A stretch of DNA of 64,000 nt from NCBI GenBank assembly GCA_942490945.1, contig CALNYZ010000044.1:434001-498000 (forward strand), written 5' to 3'. The notes under the pieces are model-generated. The model ran no database searches, was not told the origin of the DNA, and saw only the letters and a program-made list of their open reading frames with translations. Source of the DNA: CALNYZ01 sp942490945 (GTDB lineage: Bacteria; Pseudomonadota; Gammaproteobacteria; UBA6429; Thiohalophilaceae). The position numbers and the translations under genes were made by a program. Below, piece after piece: positions 36,150 to 44,886 of the stretch; the first letter of the stretch is position 1; each line of letters starts with the position of its first letter.

Positions 36150-37688
36150 ATGTCCGACACACAAAACATGAATAAATGGCGAATTGCCTGGTATGCCACA
36201 ACCATATTTCTCAGTTCTGCCATTTTACTGGTGCTCGAAATCACCGCGGGCCGGCTCATCGCACCGTATGTAGGTGTGTCAATATACAGCTGGACTTCCA
36301 TCATTGGTGTCATCCTCGCCGGGCTGTCACTTGGCAACTGGCTGGGTGGTCACTGGGCAGATAGAGGCGCGAATGAAACAAGCACCGGCATTATACTTGC
36401 GCTTGCGGGCCTGTTCAGTTTGTTCAGTCTGCTCGCGCTGACGCTGGTAGCTCCTGTCTTACAAAACAGTCAACTGGATCTGGTCAGTTCGAGTTTTTTG
36501 TACGTGCTTAGCATGTTCTTCATCCCTTCTATCTTGCTGGGCATACCCACACCCATTTTAACGACACTGGCACTTAAACTGGATGGTCGTACCGGACACA
36601 TTGTGGGTCGTATGCATGCACTGGCAGCATTTGGCAGTATCATCGGCACGTTTCTAACCGGATATGTATTGATCCAGTACTTCGGCTCACGTAATGTCAT
36701 CATTGTTTCTGCACTGTTGTTGTTCCTGCTTGCCTTACCATTTCTTTATCGCAAGTCCAAATTAGTTTCCATTGCAGTTATTCTTCTAACCGTCGGATTA
36801 AGTTCTGTTATCCATGCCCGCAACGGCTTTACCAATCCATGTGACAAGGAGAGTAATTATTTTTGTTTGCGTGTTGTTGACGTTTCAAGTGATGTACCTT
36901 TTGGCAGGGCAAAGGCGTTGATACTTGACCATCTTCTGCATGGTATTAACCATGACACGCGACCGGATATGCTGGTATCGCCCTATGTGCATTTGATGGA
37001 TGAACTTATTAAAGCGCATTTTACTGCGCCGCAACGTGTTCGATTAAATTATTTTTTCGCCGGCGGCGGTTCCTACACACAGCCACGCATGATAATGTCA
37101 GAAACACCTGATGCTCAGATTACCGTCGCGGAACTGGATAGTGCGGTCACCGCTATCGTACAAAAAAACATGTATGTATCAACCAAAGATATGGAGATTA
37201 TTCATGGTGATGCGCGCACGACCTTATACCGACATGCCGGGGAAAAGTTTGATGTTATTGTCACTGACGCATTTCATGACGTTGCTATTCCCTATCATCT
37301 TGTCACGCTCGAGTTTATGCAACTTGTAAAGCAACGCATGCATCCCGCCGGATTGTTTATTACCAATGTTGTTGATGCCTATCCGGATCCCAGAATGGTC
37401 AAGAGTCTGGCAAAAACATTATGGCAGGAATTCAAATACGTCGACATCTGGGCCGACCAACTTCCACAACAACCGCAACGTATGACCTATGTCATTTCGG
37501 CCAGTAATAGTAAAGTACACAACGATGTCCTGCATGCCAGCAGCGGTTTCAAACGCAGCTGGCATCGAATTAACCAACTTTTACTTGCCAGTGGCACACC
37601 GGATAATGCATTGCCCGTTTTCACCGATGACTATGTGCCAGTTGAAAGAATGATCGCAAAATTATTGCTGACAACAGAAGGATTATGA
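36150..37688 (+). CDS. Fused MFS/spermidine-synthase-like membrane protein
   Basis: 512 residues from the ATG at 36150, which has a perfect GGAGG site; an earlier in-frame ATG at 36084 lacks one. About six membrane helices (about 10-215) come before a soluble Rossmann methyltransferase-like domain related to spermidine synthase, with FFAGGGSYTQPR, AELDSAVTAIV, HGDART and VIVTDAFHDVAIP. Such fused proteins are common, and true polyamine synthesis is not shown. It has no clear operon partner. Confidence 0.9.
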   Translation: MSDTQNMNKWRIAWYATTIFLSSAILLVLEITAGRLIAPYVGVSIYSWTSIIGVILAGLSLGNWLGGHWADRGANETSTGIILALAGLFSLFSLLALTLVAPVLQNSQLDLVSSSFLYVLSMFFIPSILLGIPTPILTTLALKLDGRTGHIVGRMHALAAFGSIIGTFLTGYVLIQYFGSRNVIIVSALLLFLLALPFLYRKSKLVSIAVILLTVGLSSVIHARNGFTNPCDKESNYFCLRVVDVSSDVPFGRAKALILDHLLHGINHDTRPDMLVSPYVHLMDELIKAHFTAPQRVRLNYFFAGGGSYTQPRMIMSETPDAQITVAELDSAVTAIVQKNMYVSTKDMEIIHGDARTTLYRHAGEKFDVIVTDAFHDVAIPYHLVTLEFMQLVKQRMHPAGLFITNVVDAYPDPRMVKSLAKTLWQEFKYVDIWADQLPQQPQRMTYVISASNSKVHNDVLHASSGFKRSWHRINQLLLASGTPDNALPVFTDDYVPVERMIAKLLLTTEGL

Positions 37689-38022
37689 ATGTAATAAATG
37701 ACTTGGTATATTATCGATTCCCTGATTACTTTCACTTCCCACGCTGGTCCCCGACGAGGCTATATATCCCTCATCTGCAAGGATTACTGAAACTCGCCTG
37801 AAGAGCGATGCTGTCCCGATACCTGTAATACCGGCATCAGTTGACTGGATCACGCACTGTCAGGATTGTTAATAAAAAATATTTTATTGTTTAATCTCTG
37901 AATAACAATAACTTAGCCTTAAAACCGGCCTGTTAATTATAAATTGCTAATATGCGAACAGAAAATAACCTGATATAATTACTGGGTTATTAGTTAGAAA
38001 AGACACGACGAGGGGAAACAAA
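37689..38022. other. Intergenic region before the DsrC-like gene
   Basis: 334 bases without a supported gene; the right half is AT-rich and contains the extended -10 box listed separately. Confidence 0.4.
37971..37979 (+). promoter_or_regulatory. Extended -10 promoter upstream of the DsrC/TusE-like gene
   Basis: TG-A-TATAAT is a perfect extended -10 box 43 bases before the GTG start. No strong -35 at 17 bases is needed for this class. Confidence 0.5.
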
Positions 38023-38358
38023 GTGGAAGCTATTATCGACGGCAAGACGATCCAGCTAAGTGAAGCTGGCTGGCTGGAAAACCTGGACGAATGGAGTGAA
38101 GCGCTCGCAGTTGAAATCGCCAAGAATGAAAAAATTGGTGAATTGACCCAGGAGCATTGGGATATCGTCAACCTGGCACGCGAATATTTTACTGAAAATG
38201 GCACGGTTGCCGAGCCACGCCTATTTTCAAAAATGATGAAAGAAAAATACGGCAAAGACCGTAGCGATCAAAAATATATTTATTCGTTATTCCCGACCGG
38301 ATTAATCAAGTGCGCAAATAAAGTCGCCGGCCTGCCACGACCAAAAGGCTGCAGCTAG
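38023..38358 (+). CDS. DsrC/TusE-family sulfur-carrier protein with shifted second cysteine
   Basis: 111 residues from a GTG with an AGGGG site. The family signatures ELTQEHWDIVNLAREYF and KYIYSLFPTG are clear. The C-terminal carrier cysteine is Cys110 (PKGCS). A second cysteine, Cys97, lies 13 residues before it; true DsrC has the second one 11 residues before (here Asn99), and TusE has none. The protein therefore fits neither class exactly. TusE works in tRNA 2-thiouridine synthesis; DsrC carries sulfur in sulfur oxidation. A strong terminator follows, so it is a single-gene unit. Confidence 0.9.
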   Translation: MEAIIDGKTIQLSEAGWLENLDEWSEALAVEIAKNEKIGELTQEHWDIVNLAREYFTENGTVAEPRLFSKMMKEKYGKDRSDQKYIYSLFPTGLIKCANKVAGLPRPKGCS

Positions 38359-38380
38359 CGTTTATTACCCACAAAACTAA

Positions 38381-38409
38381 AAAAGGGCTACTTCGGGTAG
38401 CCCTTTTTT
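38381..38409 (+). terminator. Rho-independent terminator of the DsrC-like gene
   Basis: GGGCTAC-TTCG-GGTAGCCC hairpin flanked by A-run and T-run; a stable UUCG tetraloop. It may work in both directions, also for the small gene on the minus strand. Confidence 0.93.
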
Positions 38410-38437
38410 GTACAGCATGTTGTATTTGCAACAGCGA

Positions 38438-38542
38438 CTATCTTTTCGCCGCCTGCTTCTCCTTTTTCGCTGCCTTCTTTTCCTTCATTGTTAGTGCCGG
38501 TTTCTTTTTCGCTTCTTTGTTACTTTTTTGTTCTTTACTCAT
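38438..38542 (-). CDS. Lysine-rich 34-residue small protein
   Basis: It begins MSKEQKSNKEAKKKPALT and continues with Lys/Ala/Glu repeats to a TAG stop. A GGAG site lies 7 bases before the ATG. Very short basic proteins with the same MSKEQKSNKEAKKKP start occur in many proteobacteria as conserved hypothetical proteins (recalled, not searched). Function unknown; the basic helix might bind RNA or ribosomes. Confidence 0.75.
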   Translation of the reverse strand: MSKEQKSNKEAKKKPALTMKEKKAAKKEKQAAKR

Positions 38543-38715
38543 TTGTTTGCTCCAGATTTTTGGTGAACCTCAATCAGTTCATAGCTGACATCATTCATCG
38601 CGCCATTACTTTAAATTTGTTACCAGACAGTCATGTTTACTACATCGTATACTGCCAGTTTATGTCCATGCGTATTCCCGTTTGATATGACTCACTGTAG
38701 CATAAATATTTTTAC

Positions 38716-38730
38716 CCGGATTCAATCCGG
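38716..38730 (-). terminator. Possible terminator after malonyl-CoA decarboxylase gene
   Basis: CCGGAT-TCA-ATCCGG hairpin 31 bases after the stop, followed on the minus strand by an A/T-rich stretch without a clean U-run. Confidence 0.4.
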
Positions 38731-38761
38731 ACGGCAAATTAAAAAATATTTTCATACAACG

Positions 38762-40168
38762 CTAGTTATCCTTGTCAGTCTGTCTGACCTGCTTCCATAA
38801 CAGGTCGGACATCATAATCTTGCCGCGTGTCACAAATACTTCGTGGTTTCTTTCCACGTCTTTCAGGTCATAAAGGTAGTTCACCATGACACCATAGGAA
38901 TTGGCCATACCCTGCTCGGAGGTATCGGCGAATACGTTAATGCGCTCGAGTCTGGCACCATTTGATAAATGAAACATGGCGACCGGGTCAGGCAATTTAC
39001 CCAGTCTGTTAGTCCGGGTCAGATAAGCCAGTGCCAGATCATGTAAGACTGGCGACAGTTCCGCCTGCATCGTATCAAGCCCGTCCGCAAGCAAGACGGA
39101 AAGTAAACTGGCAAACGTAGTCTTCGGATTGATTTCACCGTCGCCCTGACTTTCTGCCAACATAAGTACATCAGCATGTCGGGCCAGCACACTATCGAAG
39201 CTGGTATTAATAGCAGATGATTTGTTATCCCTTATCCACTTTTGAATTGCACCAGCGAATGAAGGAATCGGTGACAGGGTGGATGATACTTTCAACCAGG
39301 GACAATCTGTTGTCAGCTCGGTTAATACCTGTTTTATGAGGAAATTACCAAATGAGATGCCCCGTAACCCGGCTTGCGTGTTGTTTATTGAATAAAAAAT
39401 TGCGCTATCGGCCTGCGCGGTATCCAGTACAGGTGTAGCCGGGTCAATCAGGCTTTTAATTGAGTTTGATAATCCTTGAACCAGTGCCACCTCGATAAAG
39501 ATTAATGGCTCATCCGGCATGGCATGGTGAAAAAACGCAAAGCAACGCCGGTCCTGCATCAGCCGGCGACGCAGGTCATCCCAACCCTGTATTTCATGTA
39601 CTGACTCATAGTTGATGAGTTTTTCCAGTATATGTGCCGGACTACGCCAATCGATGCTGCGTAACTGTAAAAAACCGCGATTAAACCAGGAAGATAACAG
39701 ATGTTTCAAATCTGCATCGACAGATTTAAATTGTGGATTTTCTTTTATTGCATCGAGTAATTCAGCGCGCATGGCAACCAGATGCGCCGTGCCCTGTGGT
39801 GCAAAATTCAGACGCCGAAACAGTTCCTGACGGGGTGCTTCAACCGCCTTGTTCAGGGCAATCAGATTTTCCGCAGACCGTTCGGATTCATACTTGTGCA
39901 TGGCCTGTTGCATTTGTTCAAGATCAGGTTCGAACTCTTGTGCCAGTGCGGCAAAAAAATCGCGCCTGGCTTCGGCAGACATGGCACGATAAACACGTAA
40001 AATTTCCTGCGACAAGGCCACGCCCGATGCTTCGCCACGCCCGGCCAACAACTGCCTGCATAAGGCAATAATATTACCTTGCTGCGTAGTCGAATTATCC
40101 AGCCCGAGTAATTCACGGCCTTTATCCGCAATAGAATCAATAATGTTTTGAAACCACTGGCTGCTCAC
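38762..40168 (-). CDS. Malonyl-CoA decarboxylase
   Basis: A 468-residue MCD-family enzyme that turns malonyl-CoA into acetyl-CoA and CO2. A helical N-terminal domain is followed by the acetyltransferase-like catalytic domain. The active-site Ser motif SSTLSPIPSF and the His motif FHLSNGARLERIN match those of known malonyl-CoA decarboxylases. It is the last gene of a minus-strand operon with a GntR regulator, a TRAP transporter and a TauE protein; malonyl-CoA synthetase is divergent, so together they form a malonate-use pathway. Confidence 0.93.
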   Translation of the reverse strand: MSSQWFQNIIDSIADKGRELLGLDNSTTQQGNIIALCRQLLAGRGEASGVALSQEILRVYRAMSAEARRDFFAALAQEFEPDLEQMQQAMHKYESERSAENLIALNKAVEAPRQELFRRLNFAPQGTAHLVAMRAELLDAIKENPQFKSVDADLKHLLSSWFNRGFLQLRSIDWRSPAHILEKLINYESVHEIQGWDDLRRRLMQDRRCFAFFHHAMPDEPLIFIEVALVQGLSNSIKSLIDPATPVLDTAQADSAIFYSINNTQAGLRGISFGNFLIKQVLTELTTDCPWLKVSSTLSPIPSFAGAIQKWIRDNKSSAINTSFDSVLARHADVLMLAESQGDGEINPKTTFASLLSVLLADGLDTMQAELSPVLHDLALAYLTRTNRLGKLPDPVAMFHLSNGARLERINVFADTSEQGMANSYGVMVNYLYDLKDVERNHEVFVTRGKIMMSDLLWKQVRQTDKDN

Positions 40169-40197
40169 TTCATCTCACCTTTTACGTTTACACATGC

Positions 40198-40983
40198 CTA
40201 GCCATAGAGAATTTTCACACTCAGTATCAGCAAAAAATACCCAAAAAACATTTTCAGACGCTGCGGTGATATTCGATGCGTTATTTTCGCACCGACCGGT
40301 GCAAACAACGTGCTGGCAACCACAATACTAAAAAATGCCGGAATATTCACGAAACCAATACTTAACACCGGCCGATGTTCGACGCCCCAACCGGTTACGA
40401 TAAAACCTGTTACACCGGCAAGGGCGATCGGTAAGCCAATGGCGGATGAAGTTGCCACAGCATGCCGAATCTGCATATTACACCAGGTTAAATAGGGCAC
40501 ACTCATGGAACCGCCACCGACGCCCATTAGTGATGCCATGGTGCCTATCATCGTGCCCGCAATCGACAAACCGATCATGCCCGGTAATTTTCGATGTGGT
40601 TTTACGGTGTTACCAAATATCATTTGCGCCGCGACGATCAACATAAAGATACCGAAGATAAGTCGTAACACATCGCCGGAAATAATTTTCGCAATGACCG
40701 CACCGAGCAATCCGCCCAATAATATACCCGGTGTAATGGATTTGAATACATCCCAATGAATAGCCTGATGTTGTTGATGAGTACGAATGGAAGAAAGTGA
40801 TGTAACAATGATGGTCGCCAGCGAGGTACCGATGGATACGTGCATGAGTACATCCGGATGAATACCCTGCTGATCAAAGACGATTGCCAGCACCGGTACA
40901 ATAATTATCCCGCCGCCAATACCCAGCAAGCCGGCCATAGTTCCGGCAATCGCACCGACGCCTATGAGTATTAAAACTTCCAA
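40198..40983 (-). CDS. TauE/SafE-family membrane transporter
   Basis: 261 residues from a TTG start with an AGGA site. About eight helices with the TauE/SafE repeats GTMAGLLGIGGGIIIVP and GTMASLMGVGGGSMSVPYL. Members move sulfite, sulfoacetate, taurine or other organic anions. It lies inside the malonate operon between the TRAP permease and decarboxylase genes, which suggests a link with organic-acid or acetate movement, though sulfite export would suit a sulfur oxidiser. Confidence 0.88.
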   Translation of the reverse strand: MEVLILIGVGAIAGTMAGLLGIGGGIIIVPVLAIVFDQQGIHPDVLMHVSIGTSLATIIVTSLSSIRTHQQHQAIHWDVFKSITPGILLGGLLGAVIAKIISGDVLRLIFGIFMLIVAAQMIFGNTVKPHRKLPGMIGLSIAGTMIGTMASLMGVGGGSMSVPYLTWCNMQIRHAVATSSAIGLPIALAGVTGFIVTGWGVEHRPVLSIGFVNIPAFFSIVVASTLFAPVGAKITHRISPQRLKMFFGYFLLILSVKILYG

Positions 40984-41058
40984 CGAGTTGTCCTTGTGCT
41001 AAACGCGGTGCGATTAATACGGTGTCTGTTTACTCTGCGCAATTAATATTGAGCCATT

Positions 41059-42378
41059 TCAATATTGAGCAGTACCCATCATGGCTTCAGGTAACCAGGT
41101 GGCAATGCCGGGAAACAATATTAACAACACAATACCCAACAACATGCAGAGCATAAATGGCAGTGCACCCCACAAAATTGTCGGTAATTTAACGTCGGGC
41201 GCAATACTATTGATCACATAAAGATTCAATCCCACAGGCGGTGTAATCAGCCCTATCTCCATGTTGAGGGTTAACATCACCCCAAACCAGATCGGATCAA
41301 AACCGATCGTTTCCACTATCGGCACCAGGGTTGGTGCAGCCATCAGAATAACCGCAACGGGAGGCAGAAATAATCCGGCAATAATCAAAAACACATTAAT
41401 ACTGAGTAACAACAACCAGGGACTGACATCGAGGGTGGCGATCCATTCCGCGAGTGACTGCGTGATATACAAACTGGACATCATGTAACTGAATAATGCC
41501 GCGGCACCGATGATCATCATGATCATGACTGACTCACGTGTGGCGCTTTTTAAAATTTCCCAATGTGCGCGCAGGTTCCACATTTTATAAATGATGATGA
41601 CCAGCCCTATGCAAATAAACGCACCAACACCGGCCGCTTCAGATGGTGTGGCAATGCCTCCATACAAGGCATATAAAATCAGAATGATGATAAGCAAAAA
41701 GGGCAGGATCTTGGGCAGAATTTCAAATTTTTCTTTCCACGAATAGCCCTTGTCACCGATTTTAAAATGAAAACCTTTACGCTTGGCATAGTACAACGAC
41801 CAGGCCATAAATAATGCCGTTAACATAATGCCGGGAATAATGCCGGCGATAAACAATCGACCAATGGACGTTTCGGTAGCAATACCATACACAATCATGG
41901 TGATGCTGGGCGGGATCAAAATTCCCAACGTGCCGCCCGCGGCGATTGCGCCGGTAGCGAGGCTGTCTGGATAACCGCGCTTTTGCATTTCGGGGATACC
42001 CATCTTGCCGATCGCGGCACAGGTTGCCGGTGATGAACCACTCAAGGCAGCAAAAATTGAACAGGCACCGAGGTTGGAAATAATAAGCCCACCGGGTACC
42101 TTATAAAACCAGCGTTCCAGTGCTTCATACAAATCACTACCAGCACGCGATGACGCTACTGCCGCACCCATTAAAATAAACATGGGTATGGATAACAAGG
42201 CGAATTCATTCAGGCCACCGAACAGGGTTTCCGCGACGATGGTCAGGCTGTCGAAGCCATCAAAAATTACGAGGAAAGATATCGCGACAATACCGAGTGA
42301 AAACGCGACCGGTGCGCCAGAGAGCAATATCACAATCAACACAACAGCGATCAAAATACCCAACTCTAGCGGATTCAT
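41059..42378 (-). CDS. dctM: TRAP transporter large permease (DctM)
   Basis: A 439-residue protein with about twelve helices and the DctM family signatures LSIPMFILMGAAVASS, GSSPATCAAIGKMGIPEM and GILIPPSITMIVYG. It starts 4 bases before the end of the small-permease gene (ATGA overlap). With the small permease and binding protein it forms a sodium-driven TRAP importer, most likely for malonate given the neighbouring enzymes. Confidence 0.94.
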   Translation of the reverse strand: MNPLELGILIAVVLIVILLSGAPVAFSLGIVAISFLVIFDGFDSLTIVAETLFGGLNEFALLSIPMFILMGAAVASSRAGSDLYEALERWFYKVPGGLIISNLGACSIFAALSGSSPATCAAIGKMGIPEMQKRGYPDSLATGAIAAGGTLGILIPPSITMIVYGIATETSIGRLFIAGIIPGIMLTALFMAWSLYYAKRKGFHFKIGDKGYSWKEKFEILPKILPFLLIIILILYALYGGIATPSEAAGVGAFICIGLVIIIYKMWNLRAHWEILKSATRESVMIMMIIGAAALFSYMMSSLYITQSLAEWIATLDVSPWLLLLSINVFLIIAGLFLPPVAVILMAAPTLVPIVETIGFDPIWFGVMLTLNMEIGLITPPVGLNLYVINSIAPDVKLPTILWGALPFMLCMLLGIVLLILFPGIATWLPEAMMGTAQY

Positions 42379-42917
42379 GGCACTCCCTCTTCGCTGGATT
42401 GACTGTTAATCGCATGTGCAATACCGAAGGGCATGTCATCACCACGGATCAAACTGATAATGTCTGCAATGTACTGCAACGAGAGCACGGCAAAGCCAAA
42501 TGGTAATGAGAAATAAGGTATCCACAAACGTACTTCCCAGATTGAATCAGAATGCCAGTTTTTTTCCCACGCTTCATACCAGAACCAGAAGCCTGTCCAG
42601 GTGATCAACAAACAGAATAACAATGAAATAACAGATGCAAATATTGCCAGTCTGAAACGCCATTTGAATTTCAGATATAACGGAATCAAATCAACATTGA
42701 CGTGACCGCGCATCATCAAAACGTAAGGACTGCCAATAAATGTTGCGGCAATTAACAAATAGGTTACAAATTCTGTTTGCCAGATAGAAGACTCCTGCAG
42801 GATATACCGCACCCAAACCATTTGTACCACGACTACCACGGATATAACGATCATCGCGGCGGCGGCAATGCCGCACAGAAAAGACAGTGTTGAGACAAGA
42901 CTGATAAACTTTTTCAT
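42375..42917 (-). CDS. dctQ: TRAP transporter small permease (DctQ)
   Basis: A 180-residue protein with four membrane helices and the DctQ motif EFVTYLLIAATFIGSPYVL. It overlaps dctM by four bases. A hairpin terminator separates it from the binding-protein gene. Confidence 0.92.
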   Translation of the reverse strand: MKKFISLVSTLSFLCGIAAAAMIVISVVVVVQMVWVRYILQESSIWQTEFVTYLLIAATFIGSPYVLMMRGHVNVDLIPLYLKFKWRFRLAIFASVISLLFCLLITWTGFWFWYEAWEKNWHSDSIWEVRLWIPYFSLPFGFAVLSLQYIADIISLIRGDDMPFGIAHAINSQSSEEGVP

Positions 42918-42969
42918 GTTTATTATTTTATAATTTTATTCAGGTGTTACTTGCAGCGATTTGACTGAT

Positions 42970-43008
42970 GAAAAAAGACGATCGTCATGCTCATCATAAC
43001 GATCGTCC
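42970..43008 (-). terminator. Intercistronic terminator between dctP and dctQ
   Basis: A 9-base perfect stem GACGATCGT/ACGATCGTC with a 13-base loop, followed on the minus strand by six T. Its place after dctP suggests that most transcripts stop here, so the binding protein is made in excess over the membrane subunits. Confidence 0.85.
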
Positions 43009-43040
43009 TGTTTTGTTACGCACTACAAATAACTATAGCC

Positions 43041-44051
43041 TTACTTGACCGATAACGCCATGTCCAGCAATTCACGACCGCCTTTAACTTCTTCAGCAAA
43101 TTTTGCATAGGAGGTTTTGTCAGCGATTGCACGCCATTTTGCTGCTTGCTCGGCCGTCATGGTAACGACTTTTACGCCGGCCTTTGTGTAAGCGTCAACC
43201 AGCTTTACATCAGCCTTTTTTGCACCTTCATAGGCAAACTCTTCGGCTTTTTTTGCAGACTTCATGATCAAGGCCTGTTGTGCCTTGGTTAAACTTTTGA
43301 ATGTTTTTTTCGACATCAGGATCGGCTCATACATCACCCACAGTGCATTGTCTCCCGGTGCAGTCAAACATTTCACCTGCTCATAAATGCGATAGGAAAC
43401 CAGGCTTGCGGAACTGGTGTTGGCACCATCCAGCACGCCGGTTTGTAAGCCGGAATAAATTTCCGAACTTGGCATCTTTGATATAGATGCGCCAGCACCG
43501 ACCAACATCTGGTTAAATGCCTTGCCTGCCGCACGAAAAGCCTGCCCCTTCGCATCTTCGGGATTCAGTATGCAATTTTTCTTCGATACGAATCCACCAG
43601 CCAGCCAGGTATCCGCCAGCACCACCACGCCCGCTTTATCCATAATCTTTTTGATCTTGTCCATGAATTTTGATTTGTTCAGACGTTTGGCATGATCATG
43701 ATTTTTTACCAGTCCGGGCATCAGGGTTAAATTGAATTCAGGATGACGGCCGCCTGCATAGGCTAACGGGAATGCGGTCATATCGAGTTTACCCTTGGTC
43801 ATCGCACCCCATTGTTCTTTCGGTTTGAAAAGCGACTTGCCGGGATAAACTTTTATTTTTAAACCGATGTTGGCGTTATTCACATCGCGTGCAATCATTT
43901 GCACCATTTCATCACGAATATCACCCTTACCGCCCGGCCATTGATGTGATGCTTTTAATTCACGATCTGCGCTGATCGCCGTACCTGACATTGCCAACAT
44001 GCTGGCGGCCAGTAAAACGGACATCCCCTTTGATGTATGTTTCATTTTCAT
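43041..44051 (-). CDS. dctP: TRAP transporter substrate-binding protein (DctP)
   Basis: A 336-residue secreted protein with a signal peptide (about 1-27, ending ISA) and a DctP/TAXI-like binding fold: LKASHQWPGGKGDIRDEM, YPGKSLFKPKEQWGAMTKG and IYSGLQTGVLDGANTSSASL with the carboxylate-binding Arg region upstream. An AGGAG site precedes the ATG. The adjacent malonyl-CoA enzymes point to malonate as ligand. Confidence 0.92.
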   Translation of the reverse strand: MKMKHTSKGMSVLLAASMLAMSGTAISADRELKASHQWPGGKGDIRDEMVQMIARDVNNANIGLKIKVYPGKSLFKPKEQWGAMTKGKLDMTAFPLAYAGGRHPEFNLTLMPGLVKNHDHAKRLNKSKFMDKIKKIMDKAGVVVLADTWLAGGFVSKKNCILNPEDAKGQAFRAAGKAFNQMLVGAGASISKMPSSEIYSGLQTGVLDGANTSSASLVSYRIYEQVKCLTAPGDNALWVMYEPILMSKKTFKSLTKAQQALIMKSAKKAEEFAYEGAKKADVKLVDAYTKAGVKVVTMTAEQAAKWRAIADKTSYAKFAEEVKGGRELLDMALSVK

Positions 44052-44101
44052 TTTTTGGCTCCTGGTTTTATAACTTATTATGGTTTGATGGTTTATGTTT
44101 A

Positions 44102-44770
44102 TTATGCTGTTTTTATTGCATCGACATTACTACCTACCAAAGATTGCCACTGCTTGTGCAAGTGTGCCTGCATATTCTGGTCGGCTAAATCCGGATCATG
44201 CTTGCGAAAAGCCAGCATGACCTGACGATGTTCTTCGATGGACGCCTGCAAGCGTCCGGGAATCGTTAATTGCATGTGACGAGCGAGGCGTAATATTTTT
44301 CGCAAATCACCAATCAGACGTTGCAGAGTGCGGTTACCGGACAGATCCTGCACTGCCTGATGAAATACGAAATTCTGTTCGTAGTAATCATCTATCTCAC
44401 CGATCGCTGCGTACTGTTCAAGTTTTTCGTGCATGTCCTCGAGTTTTTTTAAATCATCTGCCGTACAGTTCTCCACTGCTTCTCTTGCACACAAGCCTTC
44501 GAGCACGGCCATGACCGGGAACAATTCATTGAGTTCGGTAATTTCCATACTGCGCACGAAACTGCCCTTGCGTGGAATTAACTCGATCAGACCTTCTGCA
44601 CTTAACACCTTAAGCGCCTCGCGTAACGGCGTACGGCTGATGCCATAGCGTTCGCAAAGTGCCATTTCATCAATGGCATCACCGGGTAACAATTCATGTT
44701 GATATATTTGGGCGCGTAATCGATCCGCCACCTGAATGTATAACGCCTGACTGGTTATTTGTTCACTCAT
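44102..44770 (-). CDS. GntR/FadR-family regulator of the malonate cluster (MatR-like)
   Basis: A 222-residue protein with an N-terminal GntR winged helix (about 10-75, CERYGISRTPLREALKVL) and a C-terminal FCD ligand domain (about 85-215) with metal-binding His residues in ENFVFHQAV and ASIEEHRQVM. It leads the TRAP/decarboxylase operon and is divergent to the malonyl-CoA synthetase gene. Two overlapping palindromes (44810-44836) between the genes are a likely operator. By comparison with MatR of rhizobia, malonate or malonyl-CoA should be the effector (inference). Confidence 0.9.
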   Translation of the reverse strand: MSEQITSQALYIQVADRLRAQIYQHELLPGDAIDEMALCERYGISRTPLREALKVLSAEGLIELIPRKGSFVRSMEITELNELFPVMAVLEGLCAREAVENCTADDLKKLEDMHEKLEQYAAIGEIDDYYEQNFVFHQAVQDLSGNRTLQRLIGDLRKILRLARHMQLTIPGRLQASIEEHRQVMLAFRKHDPDLADQNMQAHLHKQWQSLVGSNVDAIKTA

Positions 44771-44809
44771 TTAATACTTCCACTTAAGGCCAATAAAGAT
44801 TAGATTTAG

Positions 44810-44836
44810 AATTATGAATAATTCATAATTATGAAT
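44810..44836. promoter_or_regulatory. Overlapping AT-rich palindromes, probable operator of the GntR regulator
   Basis: A 21-base palindrome, broken only at its centre base (AATTATGAAT-A-ATTCATAATT), overlaps a 16-base perfect palindrome (ATTCATAATTATGAAT). The shared core is ATTCATAATT. It sits between the two divergent start codons, so it can control both operons. Confidence 0.7.
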
Positions 44837-44886
44837 TACAGACACAGTCTACCGATATGTAACAAGAGCCGTCAACACAGCACGCT

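Noticed and set aside
38488..38685. 65-codon plus-strand frame after the DsrC-like terminator
   Set aside because: It lies opposite the better supported 34-residue lysine-rich gene, and its hydrophobic look comes from that gene's Lys codons read in reverse.
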